From positions 1,170 to 6,980 of the forward strand of contig JAJXDX010000105.1 in assembly GCA_021640185.1 (NCBI GenBank): 5,811 nucleotides of DNA, read 5' to 3'. Positions within the stretch are counted from its first letter, which is position 1; every line of letters begins with the position of its first letter. Below are positions 1-5,766 of the stretch, in pieces. The translations under genes were made by a program, and so were the position numbers. Below the pieces are notes generated by a model that made no database searches, was not told the DNA's origin, and saw only the letters and a list, made by a program, of their open reading frames with translations. The DNA is from Oscillospiraceae bacterium. Its GTDB lineage: Bacteria; Bacillota; Clostridia; Oscillospirales; Acutalibacteraceae.

Positions 1-849
1 TTCCCGCTGTTCCGGATGATCAGCGACGCCTTCACGCCGGAGCTGGATGCCTACGACCCCAGCGTCGTTTGGCTGCCGAAGCATCCGACGCTGGAGAATT
101 TCAAGTCGGCCTATGCCATGCTGCATATGCCGGGGGCGCTGCTCAACACCCTGCTGTACCAGATCGTCAGCGCCCTGCTGGAGGTCGGGATCTGCGCCGT
201 GACGGCCTACGGGCTGGCCCGGTTCAGGTTCCGGGAGAAAAAGCTGCTGGAATTTTTGCTGATGCTGACGATCCTGGTGCCGATGCCGATGATCATCATC
301 CCGATGACCGTGAACTATTCGCGGCTGGATCTGCTCGGGATCTTGGGGCTGATCGGGCGGGCCGTCGGCCGCGAGCTGCGGCCGAACCTGCTCAACAGCG
401 GCATGGCGTTTTGGCTGCCGTCGCTGCTGGGCGTGGGGCTGCAGTCCGGCGTGTTGATCTATATCTACCGGCAGTTTTTCCGCAACATCCCGCACGAGCT
501 GGAGGAGGCGGCCAGCATCGACGGCGCGGGGCCGCTGCGCACGTTTTTGCGGATCGTAGTGCCGTCCTCCGGCGTCGTGTTTTTGACCGTTACGATCTTT
601 TCCGTCATTTGGCACTGGAACGACGCATATATGCCGACGATGTTCCTGACGGATAATTATCCTTTCTCGGTCGCGCTCTCGCTGATCTCAACGGAGCTGA
701 CGCTGGAGAATATGCAAAGCTACGGTGCACAGGCCAACGGGATCATCATGGCGGGATGCGTGATCTTCGTCACGCCGATGTTCCTGATGTATCTGGTGCT
801 GCAGAAATATTTCATCAAAAGTATCGACCGCGTCGGTATCGTCGGCTGA
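1..849 (+). CDS. Carbohydrate ABC transporter permease, MalG/CUT1 type (5' end outside window)
   Basis: This is an inner-membrane permease of a binding-protein-dependent sugar importer; it would pair with a second permease, a lipoprotein binding protein and an ATPase, none of which lie in the window. The frame is open from base 1, so the gene begins to the left; 282 residues are visible and, by family length, perhaps 20-40 N-terminal residues with the first membrane segment are missing. The ATG at 16 is probably internal. The key signature is the cytoplasmic EAA loop at visible residues 168-188 (EEAASIDGAGPLRTF...P), the site that docks the ATPase. Hydrophobic segments lie near residues 46-71, 83-104, 134-157, 189-206 and 246-268. 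The stretch PKHPTLENFKSAY (26-38) and the WHWNDAYMP segment after the EAA loop are typical of MalG-like subunits. The periplasmic region at about 106-134 is longer than in MalG. The substrate cannot be told from sequence. The gene is followed after 40 bases by an oxidoreductase, probably in the same operon. Confidence 0.93.
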   Translation, partial: FPLFRMISDAFTPELDAYDPSVVWLPKHPTLENFKSAYAMLHMPGALLNTLLYQIVSALLEVGICAVTAYGLARFRFREKKLLEFLLMLTILVPMPMIIIPMTVNYSRLDLLGILGLIGRAVGRELRPNLLNSGMAFWLPSLLGVGLQSGVLIYIYRQFFRNIPHELEEAASIDGAGPLRTFLRIVVPSSGVVFLTVTIFSVIWHWNDAYMPTMFLTDNYPFSVALSLISTELTLENMQSYGAQANGIIMAGCVIFVTPMFLMYLVLQKYFIKSIDRVGIVG

Positions 850-875
850 CGGTGCCGCCATGAATGAACGAGAGC

Positions 876-883
876 AAGAGGTG
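876..883 (+). promoter_or_regulatory. Ribosome binding site that fixes the oxidoreductase start at 890
   Basis: AAGAGGTG lies six bases before the ATG at 890. The longer in-frame start at 860 has only GC-rich sequence (GGTGCCGCC) before it and no Shine-Dalgarno match. The first ten codons of the longer form also have no counterpart in the family, whose proteins start a few residues before the beta strand leading into the glycine-rich loop. Confidence 0.75.
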
Positions 884-889
884 TTGACG

Positions 890-2128
890 ATGAAGGAGAA
901 TATCAGACTGGGGACGGTCGGCTTGGGCGGGCGCGGATACGCGATCCTAGAGGGCGTTTTGATGCGCATGGCGAACGTCACGATCGCGGCGGTATGCGAT
1001 AAATACCCCGACCGGGCGAAGAAGGCGGCAGATCTCGTCGAGGAGAAAACGGGCGTGCGGCCGTTTGAAACGACGGACTACCGCCTGCTGCTGGAGCAGC
1101 CGATGGATGCCGTGGTGATCACCGCGTCGTGGGAGGCGCACATCCCGGTGGCGCTGGCGGCGATGGAAAAAGGCATCTATGTGGGCACGGAGGTCGCAGG
1201 GGCGTACAGTCTGGACAGCTGCTGGCAGCTGATCCGCACCTATGAGCGCACCGGCACGCCGTGCATGATGCTGGAGAACTGCTGCTACGGCAAGCGGGAG
1301 CTGATGCTGCTGAATATGGTCAAGGCCGGGGCGTTCGGCCGCGTCGTGCACTGCTTCGGCGGCTATCACCACGATCTGCGCGAGGAGATCTCCTGCGGGA
1401 AGGAGAACCGGCACTACCGGCTGCGCAACTATCTTGGGCGCAACTGCGAGAACTATCCGACGCACGAGCTGGTGCCGATCGGCAAGCTGCTGGACATCAA
1501 CGACGGCAACAAGTTCATCAGCCTGTCGTCGGTGTCCTCCGCCGCACACGGGCTGAACGAGTACATCGCGCAGCACCGCCCGGCGGACGACGAGCTGCAG
1601 CACCGCACGTTTTTGCAGGGCGACGTGATCACCACGGTGCTGCGCTGCGCGCAAGGGCAGACCGTGACGATCACGCTGGACACGACGCTGCCGCGGTATT
1701 ACAGCCGATCGCTGTGCGTACACGGGACGAAGGCCTACTACAACGAATGGAACGATTCGCTGTTTTTTGACGGGGACGACAAGCAGCGGGAACACGAGTG
1801 GGACTACCGCCCGATGTGGGGCAATGCCGGGGAATATGAGGAACGGTATCTGCACCGGCTGTGGCGCGCCGGGGTGCAGAACGACGACCACGGCGGCATG
1901 GACGGGCTGGTGTATTCCGCCTTCATCGATGCCGTCCGCCGCGGGGTCGAGCCGCCGATCGACGTGTACGATACCGCCACCTATATGGCGGTGTCCGTGC
2001 TCAGCGAGCAGTCGATCGCCGCGGGCGGGATGCCGGTCGCGTTCCCGGACTTTACGGAAGGAAAGTATCTGGAGCGCGAGCCGCAGCCGGATACGCCGTA
2101 TCGGCTGGATATCTGCCGGACGGAATGA
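890..2128 (+). CDS. Gfo/Idh/MocA-family oxidoreductase, GH109-like
   Basis: A predicted cytoplasmic NAD(P)-dependent enzyme of 412 residues acting on a sugar or glycoside. The N-terminal Rossmann fold shows the dinucleotide loop GLGGRG at residues 11-16 and an acidic residue after the second strand (D37 in AVCDKYPDR), suggesting NAD. The EKP motif usual in the family is replaced by EVAGA (101-105). The segment CMMLENCCYGKRELMLLNMV (125-144), followed by GAFGRVVHCFGGYHHDLR, and the motif NYPTHELVPIGKLLDIN (188-204), resemble the glycoside hydrolase family 109 branch, where the Glu and the Tyr/His of YPTH sit in the active site. GH109 enzymes cleave alpha-N-acetylgalactosaminides by transient oxidation with tightly held NAD. 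The C-terminal half is the usual alpha/beta substrate domain. No signal peptide is visible, whereas several studied GH109 enzymes are exported, so an intracellular role on transported glycosides is inferred. The gene follows a sugar permease by 40 bases and ends just before a terminator. A plain sugar dehydrogenase remains possible; the exact substrate is unknown. Confidence 0.88.
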   Translation: MKENIRLGTVGLGGRGYAILEGVLMRMANVTIAAVCDKYPDRAKKAADLVEEKTGVRPFETTDYRLLLEQPMDAVVITASWEAHIPVALAAMEKGIYVGTEVAGAYSLDSCWQLIRTYERTGTPCMMLENCCYGKRELMLLNMVKAGAFGRVVHCFGGYHHDLREEISCGKENRHYRLRNYLGRNCENYPTHELVPIGKLLDINDGNKFISLSSVSSAAHGLNEYIAQHRPADDELQHRTFLQGDVITTVLRCAQGQTVTITLDTTLPRYYSRSLCVHGTKAYYNEWNDSLFFDGDDKQREHEWDYRPMWGNAGEYEERYLHRLWRAGVQNDDHGGMDGLVYSAFIDAVRRGVEPPIDVYDTATYMAVSVLSEQSIAAGGMPVAFPDFTEGKYLEREPQPDTPYRLDICRTE

Positions 2129-2134
2129 GCATAG

Positions 2135-2169
2135 AAAAAAGCACGGGCGGATGCCCGTGTTTTTTTTTT
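2135..2169. terminator. Bidirectional rho-independent terminator between convergent genes
   Basis: A perfect 7-bp GC-rich stem, CACGGGC (2142-2148) and GCCCGTG (2153-2159), encloses the four-base loop GGAT. Ten T follow at 2160-2169 and six A precede at 2135-2140, so the RNA of either strand would have a stem followed by a U-run. It sits six bases after the stop of the plus-strand oxidoreductase and 12 bases beyond the stop of the minus-strand membrane protein, so it can serve both. The longer T-run favours stronger termination of the sugar operon. Confidence 0.93.
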
Positions 2170-2181
2170 GAGCCGGCAGGA

Positions 2182-3750
2182 TCAGCTGCGCGCGGGCGTC
2201 TCTGCCGCCCGCGCGGCGATCTTGCCGTACAGCCGGCGGATCTCCTGCATCCCGAGCGCGGCCAAAACGCAGTATACCGGCACGTAGGTGTACAGGTACC
2301 GTGCGCGGGCTTCAAACAGCAGTTCGAACGCCGTCAGGCCGATGACGGCGAGCATCAATACGCTTTTGCGCTTTTCTCCCTTGCTGCCGCAAACGGCGGC
2401 GAGGGAGAAGAGCAGGATCGCGAGCCATGCCGTGTGCTGGAGCAGAGCCAGATAGCGGTAACGTGTCCCAGTCTCGTTATGATAGAAAATACTGCGCAGG
2501 AAGGGCGCGGCTTTCGTGTTCGGCGCGGCCGGTACCCTGCTGTAAAACTCGCCCTCGGCGCCCCAAGCGAACGTCCCGTCGGCGAACAGCACGAGCGTCT
2601 TTTTGACCAAATGTTTTGCCAAGCCGATCGGTCCCATCGCCTTGAGCCGGTCGGCTGCGGCCGCCAGTTCGGCACTGTCGCGCTCCTCCTTCGTATCGAA
2701 ACGCCAAGCGAATTTGACATCTTCGAGTGAATATACACCGTCCGTCTGTGTGTTGAGGCCCATCAGAAGAAAATGCGTCATACCGATCCGCTGCTCTTCC
2801 TCCGTGTGGACGCCAAGGTGTTCGCTTGCCTGTTCGACCACCGCACCGGCGGCGACGAAGGTGACGGCCGCACACGCGGCCGCTGCACCGAGCCGCAGGA
2901 ACGAACGGCGGGAAGGCTTGCCCAGCGTATACGCGGCCTGCACGAGCATCATGGCGATCAGCATGATCGCACATTGCGGCTTGATGAAATAGCTGCAGCA
3001 GAGCAAAACGACCGAGGCGGCGCGGCAGACGATCTGCACACGGCGTTTTTTGACCGGGACCGCGAACAGATAAAATCCGGCGATCGGAAAGATCAGGCCG
3101 ATCGCATCCGAATAATAGATGACGCTCCACGGCGAGGTGCCGACCGTGGCGACCGCCAGTAAAAAGGCGGCGAAGGCGCTCTTTTTGCTGACGAACAGGG
3201 CGGCAGAGCGGTACACCAGCACGCAGGCGGCGGTGTTGAGCAGGCAGTTGAAAACGATGATGTGCATAGGTGCTTGCTCCGGCGTGAATATCCCGAACCG
3301 GCTGCCGAGGCGCAGCAACGCGACCTCGACGAGCAGGGTGCCCCGATTATTGGGATAAGACGAGAAACCGTAGTGCACCACATCGGGCTCTCCGGCGACG
3401 ATGGCCTGTGCCGTCGCGAATACGCCTTTTGCGTCCCAGCCGGTGAAAAAATGGATGTTATAGGCAATGTATATCTGCGCGGCGAGCAGCACGATCGCTG
3501 CGATCTTGACGAAACGGTCAAGGTCAGGTGCAGAGCGGGCGAGCTGTCGGCCGCTGAGACGCATCCTGCTGCGGCAGAACAGCCACAGCACCACCGCTGC
3601 GATGATGCACAGCAGCAGCGCATAGTTCGGCAAAAGCGCCTGACGCTTGCAATGATAGCTCAAAAAAGAAAAGCATGTCACGATAAGCAGAACCGTTCCG
3701 GCGGCTGCGGCAAACAGCCATCGGATCGCGGCATTCCTCCATTTGATCAT
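2182..3750 (-). CDS. Polytopic membrane protein, GT-C glycosyltransferase-like
   Basis: A 522-residue integral membrane protein with about 11-12 hydrophobic segments (roughly residues 11-30, 43-60, 79-99, 163-181, 190-205, 212-231, 239-276, 286-304, 432-452, 461-478, 485-500). The layout fits GT-C enzymes, which move sugars from lipid-phosphate donors on the outer face: an acidic residue in the first large loop (D106 in FFTGWDAKG), a following YPNNRG motif (132-137), an SD pair in a membrane-edge segment (YYSDAIG, 212-218), and a large soluble loop at 305-430. That loop carries MGLNTQTDGVY (330-340) and DGTFAWGAEGEFY (391-403), motifs I recall from uncharacterised clostridial membrane proteins annotated as glycosyltransferase family 39-like. 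The C terminus has EARARYLY (480-487) before the last segment, as in many such enzymes. Donor and acceptor cannot be predicted. An AGGGG ribosome binding site supports the ATG at 3750. The gene is alone on its strand here, convergent with the sugar operon and divergent from tgt. A non-enzymatic membrane protein cannot be excluded. Confidence 0.85.
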   Translation of the reverse strand: MIKWRNAAIRWLFAAAAGTVLLIVTCFSFLSYHCKRQALLPNYALLLCIIAAVVLWLFCRSRMRLSGRQLARSAPDLDRFVKIAAIVLLAAQIYIAYNIHFFTGWDAKGVFATAQAIVAGEPDVVHYGFSSYPNNRGTLLVEVALLRLGSRFGIFTPEQAPMHIIVFNCLLNTAACVLVYRSAALFVSKKSAFAAFLLAVATVGTSPWSVIYYSDAIGLIFPIAGFYLFAVPVKKRRVQIVCRAASVVLLCCSYFIKPQCAIMLIAMMLVQAAYTLGKPSRRSFLRLGAAAACAAVTFVAAGAVVEQASEHLGVHTEEEQRIGMTHFLLMGLNTQTDGVYSLEDVKFAWRFDTKEERDSAELAAAADRLKAMGPIGLAKHLVKKTLVLFADGTFAWGAEGEFYSRVPAAPNTKAAPFLRSIFYHNETGTRYRYLALLQHTAWLAILLFSLAAVCGSKGEKRKSVLMLAVIGLTAFELLFEARARYLYTYVPVYCVLAALGMQEIRRLYGKIAARAAETPARS

Positions 3751-3756
3751 TCGCTT

Positions 3757-3762
3757 CCCCTT
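3757..3762 (-). promoter_or_regulatory. Ribosome binding site of the membrane protein
   Basis: On the minus strand AAGGGG is followed by AAGCGA and then the ATG, a spacing of six bases. This agrees with the chosen start and with the membrane segment beginning near residue 11. Confidence 0.7.
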
Positions 3763-3791
3763 TTCCCTTTATCCCCATTTTTCTTGCTGCG

Positions 3792-3819
3792 GCGCGGTCG
3801 GCCGCGCATCCTTGACCGC
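3792..3819 (-). repeat. Overlapping inverted repeats in the membrane protein leader
   Basis: Two mutually exclusive short stems can form in the leader. GCGCGG (3792-3797) pairs with CCGCGC (3802-3807) around a four-base loop. GCGGTC (3794-3799) can instead pair with GACCGC (3814-3819). They lie between the candidate promoter and the ribosome binding site of the minus-strand gene. In GC-rich DNA such short dyads are common by chance. Confidence 0.3.
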
Positions 3820-3848
3820 AATATTGCACAAATACCGTCGATGGACAA
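3820..3848 (-). promoter_or_regulatory. Candidate promoter of the membrane protein gene
   Basis: Read on the minus strand, TTGTCC (3848-3843) is followed after 17 bases by AATATT (3825-3820), with TGC directly before it as in an extended -10. The hexamers match the sigma-A consensus at three to four positions each, so this is a moderate candidate, but it is the best I see in the leader. It would give a leader of roughly 60 bases. Confidence 0.35.
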
Positions 3849-3885
3849 GGGCTTTGCCGAAAGGGACGGAGCGGTCGGTGTTTTG

Positions 3886-3915
3886 GTGCGGCATCGGCGT
3901 GCCGGTATCCCGCAC
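3886..3915. repeat. Imperfect GC-rich dyad in the divergent intergenic region
   Basis: GTGCGG (3886-3891) and CCGCAC (3910-3915) form outer arms, and CGGC (3895-3898) and GCCG (3901-3904) form inner arms, with unpaired bases between them. It lies upstream of both the tgt promoter and the candidate minus-strand promoter, so it is outside either leader. It could be an operator-like site, or chance in a region very rich in G and C. Confidence 0.25.
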
Positions 3916-3940
3916 GGCGGGGCGGCGGGGGCTTTTGGTA

Positions 3941-3969
3941 TTGATTTGTGCGGGGGGATGTGTTAAAAT
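3941..3969 (+). promoter_or_regulatory. Extended -10 sigma-A promoter of tgt
   Basis: TTGATT (3941-3946) is followed by a 17-base spacer and TAAAAT (3964-3969), with TG at 3961-3962 one base before the -10, the extended -10 arrangement. It stands out as an AT-rich island in GC-rich DNA. It would give a leader of about 30 bases before the tgt start. Confidence 0.75.
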
Positions 3970-3989
3970 AAAGCGACGAACAGGGCGAC

Positions 3990-3998
3990 AGGAAAGGA
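3990..3998 (+). promoter_or_regulatory. Ribosome binding site of tgt
   Basis: AGGAAAGGA lies seven bases before the ATG at 4006. It favours this start over the in-frame ATG at 4021, which has no comparable site before it. Confidence 0.75.
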
Positions 3999-4005
3999 AA
4001 CAAGC

Positions 4006-5148
4006 ATGACGAACGCAAAAATGACGGTGATCAAGACGGAAGGCACGGCGCGGCGCGGCGTATTCGAAACGCCGCACGGCACGGTGCAGACCCCGGCTTT
4101 TATGAACGTGGCGACCTGCGGCGCGATCAAGGGCGCGGTATCCGCCCATGACTTAAAGGAGCTGCACTGCCAGGTGATGCTGTGCAACACCTACCACCTG
4201 CACGTGCGCCCCGGCGACGGGCTGGTGCGCGAGATGGGCGGTCTGCACCGTTTCACGGGGTGGGAAGGGCCGATCCTGACCGACAGCGGCGGGTTCCAAG
4301 TCTTTTCGCTGGCGAGCCTGCGGCGGATCCGCGAGGAGGGCGTCCACTTCCAGTCGCACATCGACGGGAAAAAGCTGTTCATCGGGCCGGAGGAAAGCAT
4401 GCAGATCCAGTCGCACCTCGGCTCGACGATCGCGATGGCCTTTGACGAGTGCGTCGAGAACCCGGCGAAATACGAGTATTCCCGCCAGTCCTGCGCGCGC
4501 ACGACGCGGTGGCTCGCCCGCTGCAAGGCGGAGATGGCGCGCCTGAACAGCCTGCCGGACACGATCAACAAAAAGCAGCTGCTGTTCGGGATCAACCAAG
4601 GCTGCACCTTTGCCGATCTGCGCGCGGAGCACATGGCGCAGATCGCCGAGATGGATCTGGACGGCTACGCGATCGGCGGGCTGGCAGTGGGTGAGCCGAC
4701 CGAGGAGATGTACCGCATCATCGAGGCGGTGGAGCCGCATATGCCGAAGGACAAGATCCGCTATCTGATGGGCGTCGGCACGCCGGAGAACATCATCGAG
4801 GCCGTGCACCGCGGCGTGGATCTGTTCGACTGTGTCATGCCCTCGCGCAATGCACGGCACGGACACGTGTTCACGTGGCAGGGACACCGCAACCTGATCA
4901 ACCAGAAATACGCGAACGATCCGCGGCCGCTGGACGAGGAATGCGACTGCCCGACCTGCCGCCGATATTCGCGTGCATACGTCCGTCATCTGCTGAAGGC
5001 GGGGGAGATGCTGGGGATGCGGCTGACAGTGATGCACAACCTGTATTTTTACAACACGCTGATGGAGCGGATCCGTGCGGCGCTGGACGAGGGGACGTTC
5101 GAGGCGTTCTACCGGCGCTACCGCGGCGTTTTGGACAAGCGGATCTGA
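4006..5148 (+). CDS. tgt: tRNA-guanine(34) transglycosylase (preQ1-inserting)
   Basis: Cytoplasmic enzyme of queuosine synthesis: it swaps guanine at the wobble position of GUN-anticodon tRNAs for preQ1. The length (380) fits bacterial Tgt. Visible catalytic features are LTDSGGFQVFSL (91-102) with D93, the general acid/base; LFDCVMPSR (273-281) with D275, the nucleophile; and the zinc site C313, C315, C318 and H344 (CDCPTC ... VMHN). The base-recognition residues are D147 and C149 in DECV and the loop GGLAVGE (224-230) with V228. In Zymomonas Tgt the matching Cys and Val accompany preference for preQ1, while eukaryotic queuine enzymes have smaller residues there. The N-terminal motif is MNVATCGAIKG (33-43) instead of the common MPVGTQATVKG, a variant I associate with clostridial Tgt. 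queA, often next to tgt, is not in the window. The gene has its own promoter and is followed by yajC, a conserved adjacency. Confidence 0.98.
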   Translation: MTNAKMTVIKTEGTARRGVFETPHGTVQTPAFMNVATCGAIKGAVSAHDLKELHCQVMLCNTYHLHVRPGDGLVREMGGLHRFTGWEGPILTDSGGFQVFSLASLRRIREEGVHFQSHIDGKKLFIGPEESMQIQSHLGSTIAMAFDECVENPAKYEYSRQSCARTTRWLARCKAEMARLNSLPDTINKKQLLFGINQGCTFADLRAEHMAQIAEMDLDGYAIGGLAVGEPTEEMYRIIEAVEPHMPKDKIRYLMGVGTPENIIEAVHRGVDLFDCVMPSRNARHGHVFTWQGHRNLINQKYANDPRPLDEECDCPTCRRYSRAYVRHLLKAGEMLGMRLTVMHNLYFYNTLMERIRAALDEGTFEAFYRRYRGVLDKRI

Positions 5149-5208
5149 CCGCCGGATGGGGCAAAACATGGACAAATTGTAAATTTTGCGGTTTTTCTGC
5201 ATTTTTAC

Positions 5209-5237
5209 TTGCGTATGGCGGACAAAGCCGATATAAT
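5209..5237 (+). promoter_or_regulatory. Promoter of yajC
   Basis: TTGCGT (5209-5214), a 17-base spacer and a perfect TATAAT (5232-5237) lie in the 165-base gap between tgt and yajC, within an AT-rich stretch. The -35 matches mainly in its TTG. Transcription would start near 5244 and give a leader of about 70 bases. Confidence 0.75.
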
Positions 5238-5253
5238 ATCCTAAGTACCCATA

Positions 5254-5289
5254 CCATTGACGGACAAGGGAACGCGCGTCCGCCGATGG
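5254..5289 (+). promoter_or_regulatory. Hairpin in the yajC 5' leader
   Basis: CCATTGACGGAC (5254-5265) pairs with GTCCGCCGATGG (5278-5289) over 12 positions, with one G-U pair and one A-C mismatch, around a 12-base loop AAGGGAACGCGC. It would form about ten bases after the predicted transcription start and ends 11 bases before the Shine-Dalgarno sequence, which stays free. It has no T-run, so it is not a terminator. It may stabilise the message or bind a regulator; no known riboswitch or protein site is recognised. Confidence 0.5.
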
Positions 5290-5300
5290 CAAAAAACGAT

Positions 5301-5305
5301 GGAGG
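5301..5305 (+). promoter_or_regulatory. Ribosome binding site that fixes the yajC start at 5314
   Basis: GGAGG lies eight bases before the ATG at 5314. An upstream in-frame ATG at 5257 would add 19 charged residues, falls inside the leader hairpin and lacks a ribosome binding site, so it is rejected. Confidence 0.85.
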
Positions 5306-5313
5306 AAACGAGA

Positions 5314-5709
5314 ATGAATTTGATGATGAAGCTTCTGCTCGCGGACACGACGGTGGCCGCTTCCGCTTCCGGGACGGGCACGGCCGGCAGTGCCGGGGTC
5401 ATGGGCTATGTGACGACCTTCCTGCCGCTGATCCTGATCGTGGTGCTGATGTATTTTATGCTGATCCGCCCGCAGAAGAAAAAGCAGAAGGAAGAAAAGC
5501 AGATGCGCGACAGCCTGCGCGTCGGCGACGAGCTGACGACGATCGGCGGCGTCTGCGGCCGTGTGGTCAGCATCAAGGACGACACGATCACGATCGAAAC
5601 GGGTGCCGACCGCACGAAGATGCAGTTCAAGAAGTGGGCGATCCAGTCGGTCGATACCAAGCACGATGCGCCTGCGGACGACGACGATGACGATGATGAC
5701 GACATCTGA
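5314..5709 (+). CDS. yajC: Preprotein translocase subunit YajC
   Basis: A small membrane protein (131 residues) that associates with SecDF and the SecYEG channel during protein export. After a short N-terminal stretch rich in Ala, Ser, Thr and Gly, a single membrane segment (about 32-51) is followed by the family hallmark IRPQKKKQKE (51-60), a basic cytoplasmic border. The small cytoplasmic domain has GDELTTIGGVCGRVVSIKDD (71-90), then TITIETGADRTKMQFKKWAI, matching the conserved YajC fold. The protein ends in a run of nine Asp (122-130) and a final Ile, encoded by mixed GAC and GAT codons; this acidic tail is not part of the conserved domain. It lies 165 bases after tgt, has its own promoter and ribosome binding site, and is closed by a strong terminator, so secD and secF, often downstream, would need their own promoter here. 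Confidence 0.96.
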   Translation: MNLMMKLLLADTTVAASASGTGTAGSAGVMGYVTTFLPLILIVVLMYFMLIRPQKKKQKEEKQMRDSLRVGDELTTIGGVCGRVVSIKDDTITIETGADRTKMQFKKWAIQSVDTKHDAPADDDDDDDDDI

Positions 5710-5732
5710 TCCGGTGCGCTGATGTCAAAAGC

Positions 5733-5766
5733 CGACGCGCCCCTCGGTCGAGGGGCGCGTCGTTTT
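5733..5766 (+). terminator. Rho-independent terminator after yajC
   Basis: A perfect 13-bp stem, CGACGCGCCCCTC (5733-5745) and GAGGGGCGCGTCG (5750-5762), with loop GGTC, is followed by TTTT (5763-5766). It begins 23 bases after the yajC stop. The U-run is short, but the stem is very stable. AAAA at 5727-5730 could give weak activity on the other strand. Confidence 0.85.

Noticed and set aside
864..887. Seven-codon mini-ORF ending two bases before the oxidoreductase start
   Set aside because: It has no ribosome binding site of its own and overlaps the one for the next gene; short frames like this arise easily by chance.
860..889. Upstream ATG extending the oxidoreductase by ten codons
   Set aside because: There is no Shine-Dalgarno sequence before it, whereas AAGAGGTG is well placed for the ATG at 890.
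947..1891. A 314-codon open frame on the minus strand inside the oxidoreductase gene
   Set aside because: It is fully antisense to a clear Gfo/Idh/MocA gene, shows low-complexity composition and has no supporting ribosome binding site.
1861..2730. A 289-codon plus-strand frame running through the oxidoreductase end, the terminator and into the antisense of the membrane protein
   Set aside because: It crosses a strong terminator and two real genes in wrong frames, and its product has no recognisable domain.
5148..5197. Possible terminator after tgt (ACCGC or GCAAAA arms pairing with TTTTGCGGT, then TTTTT)
   Set aside because: The arms are short, the two pairings compete, and the loops are long, so it is too weak to call. 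Partial read-through from tgt into yajC remains possible.
4153..5664. A 503-codon open frame on the minus strand across tgt, the gap and yajC
   Set aside because: It is antisense to two well-recognised genes. Its product is dominated by His, Arg, Val, Ala and Leu with no family motif, as expected for a shadow frame in GC-rich DNA.
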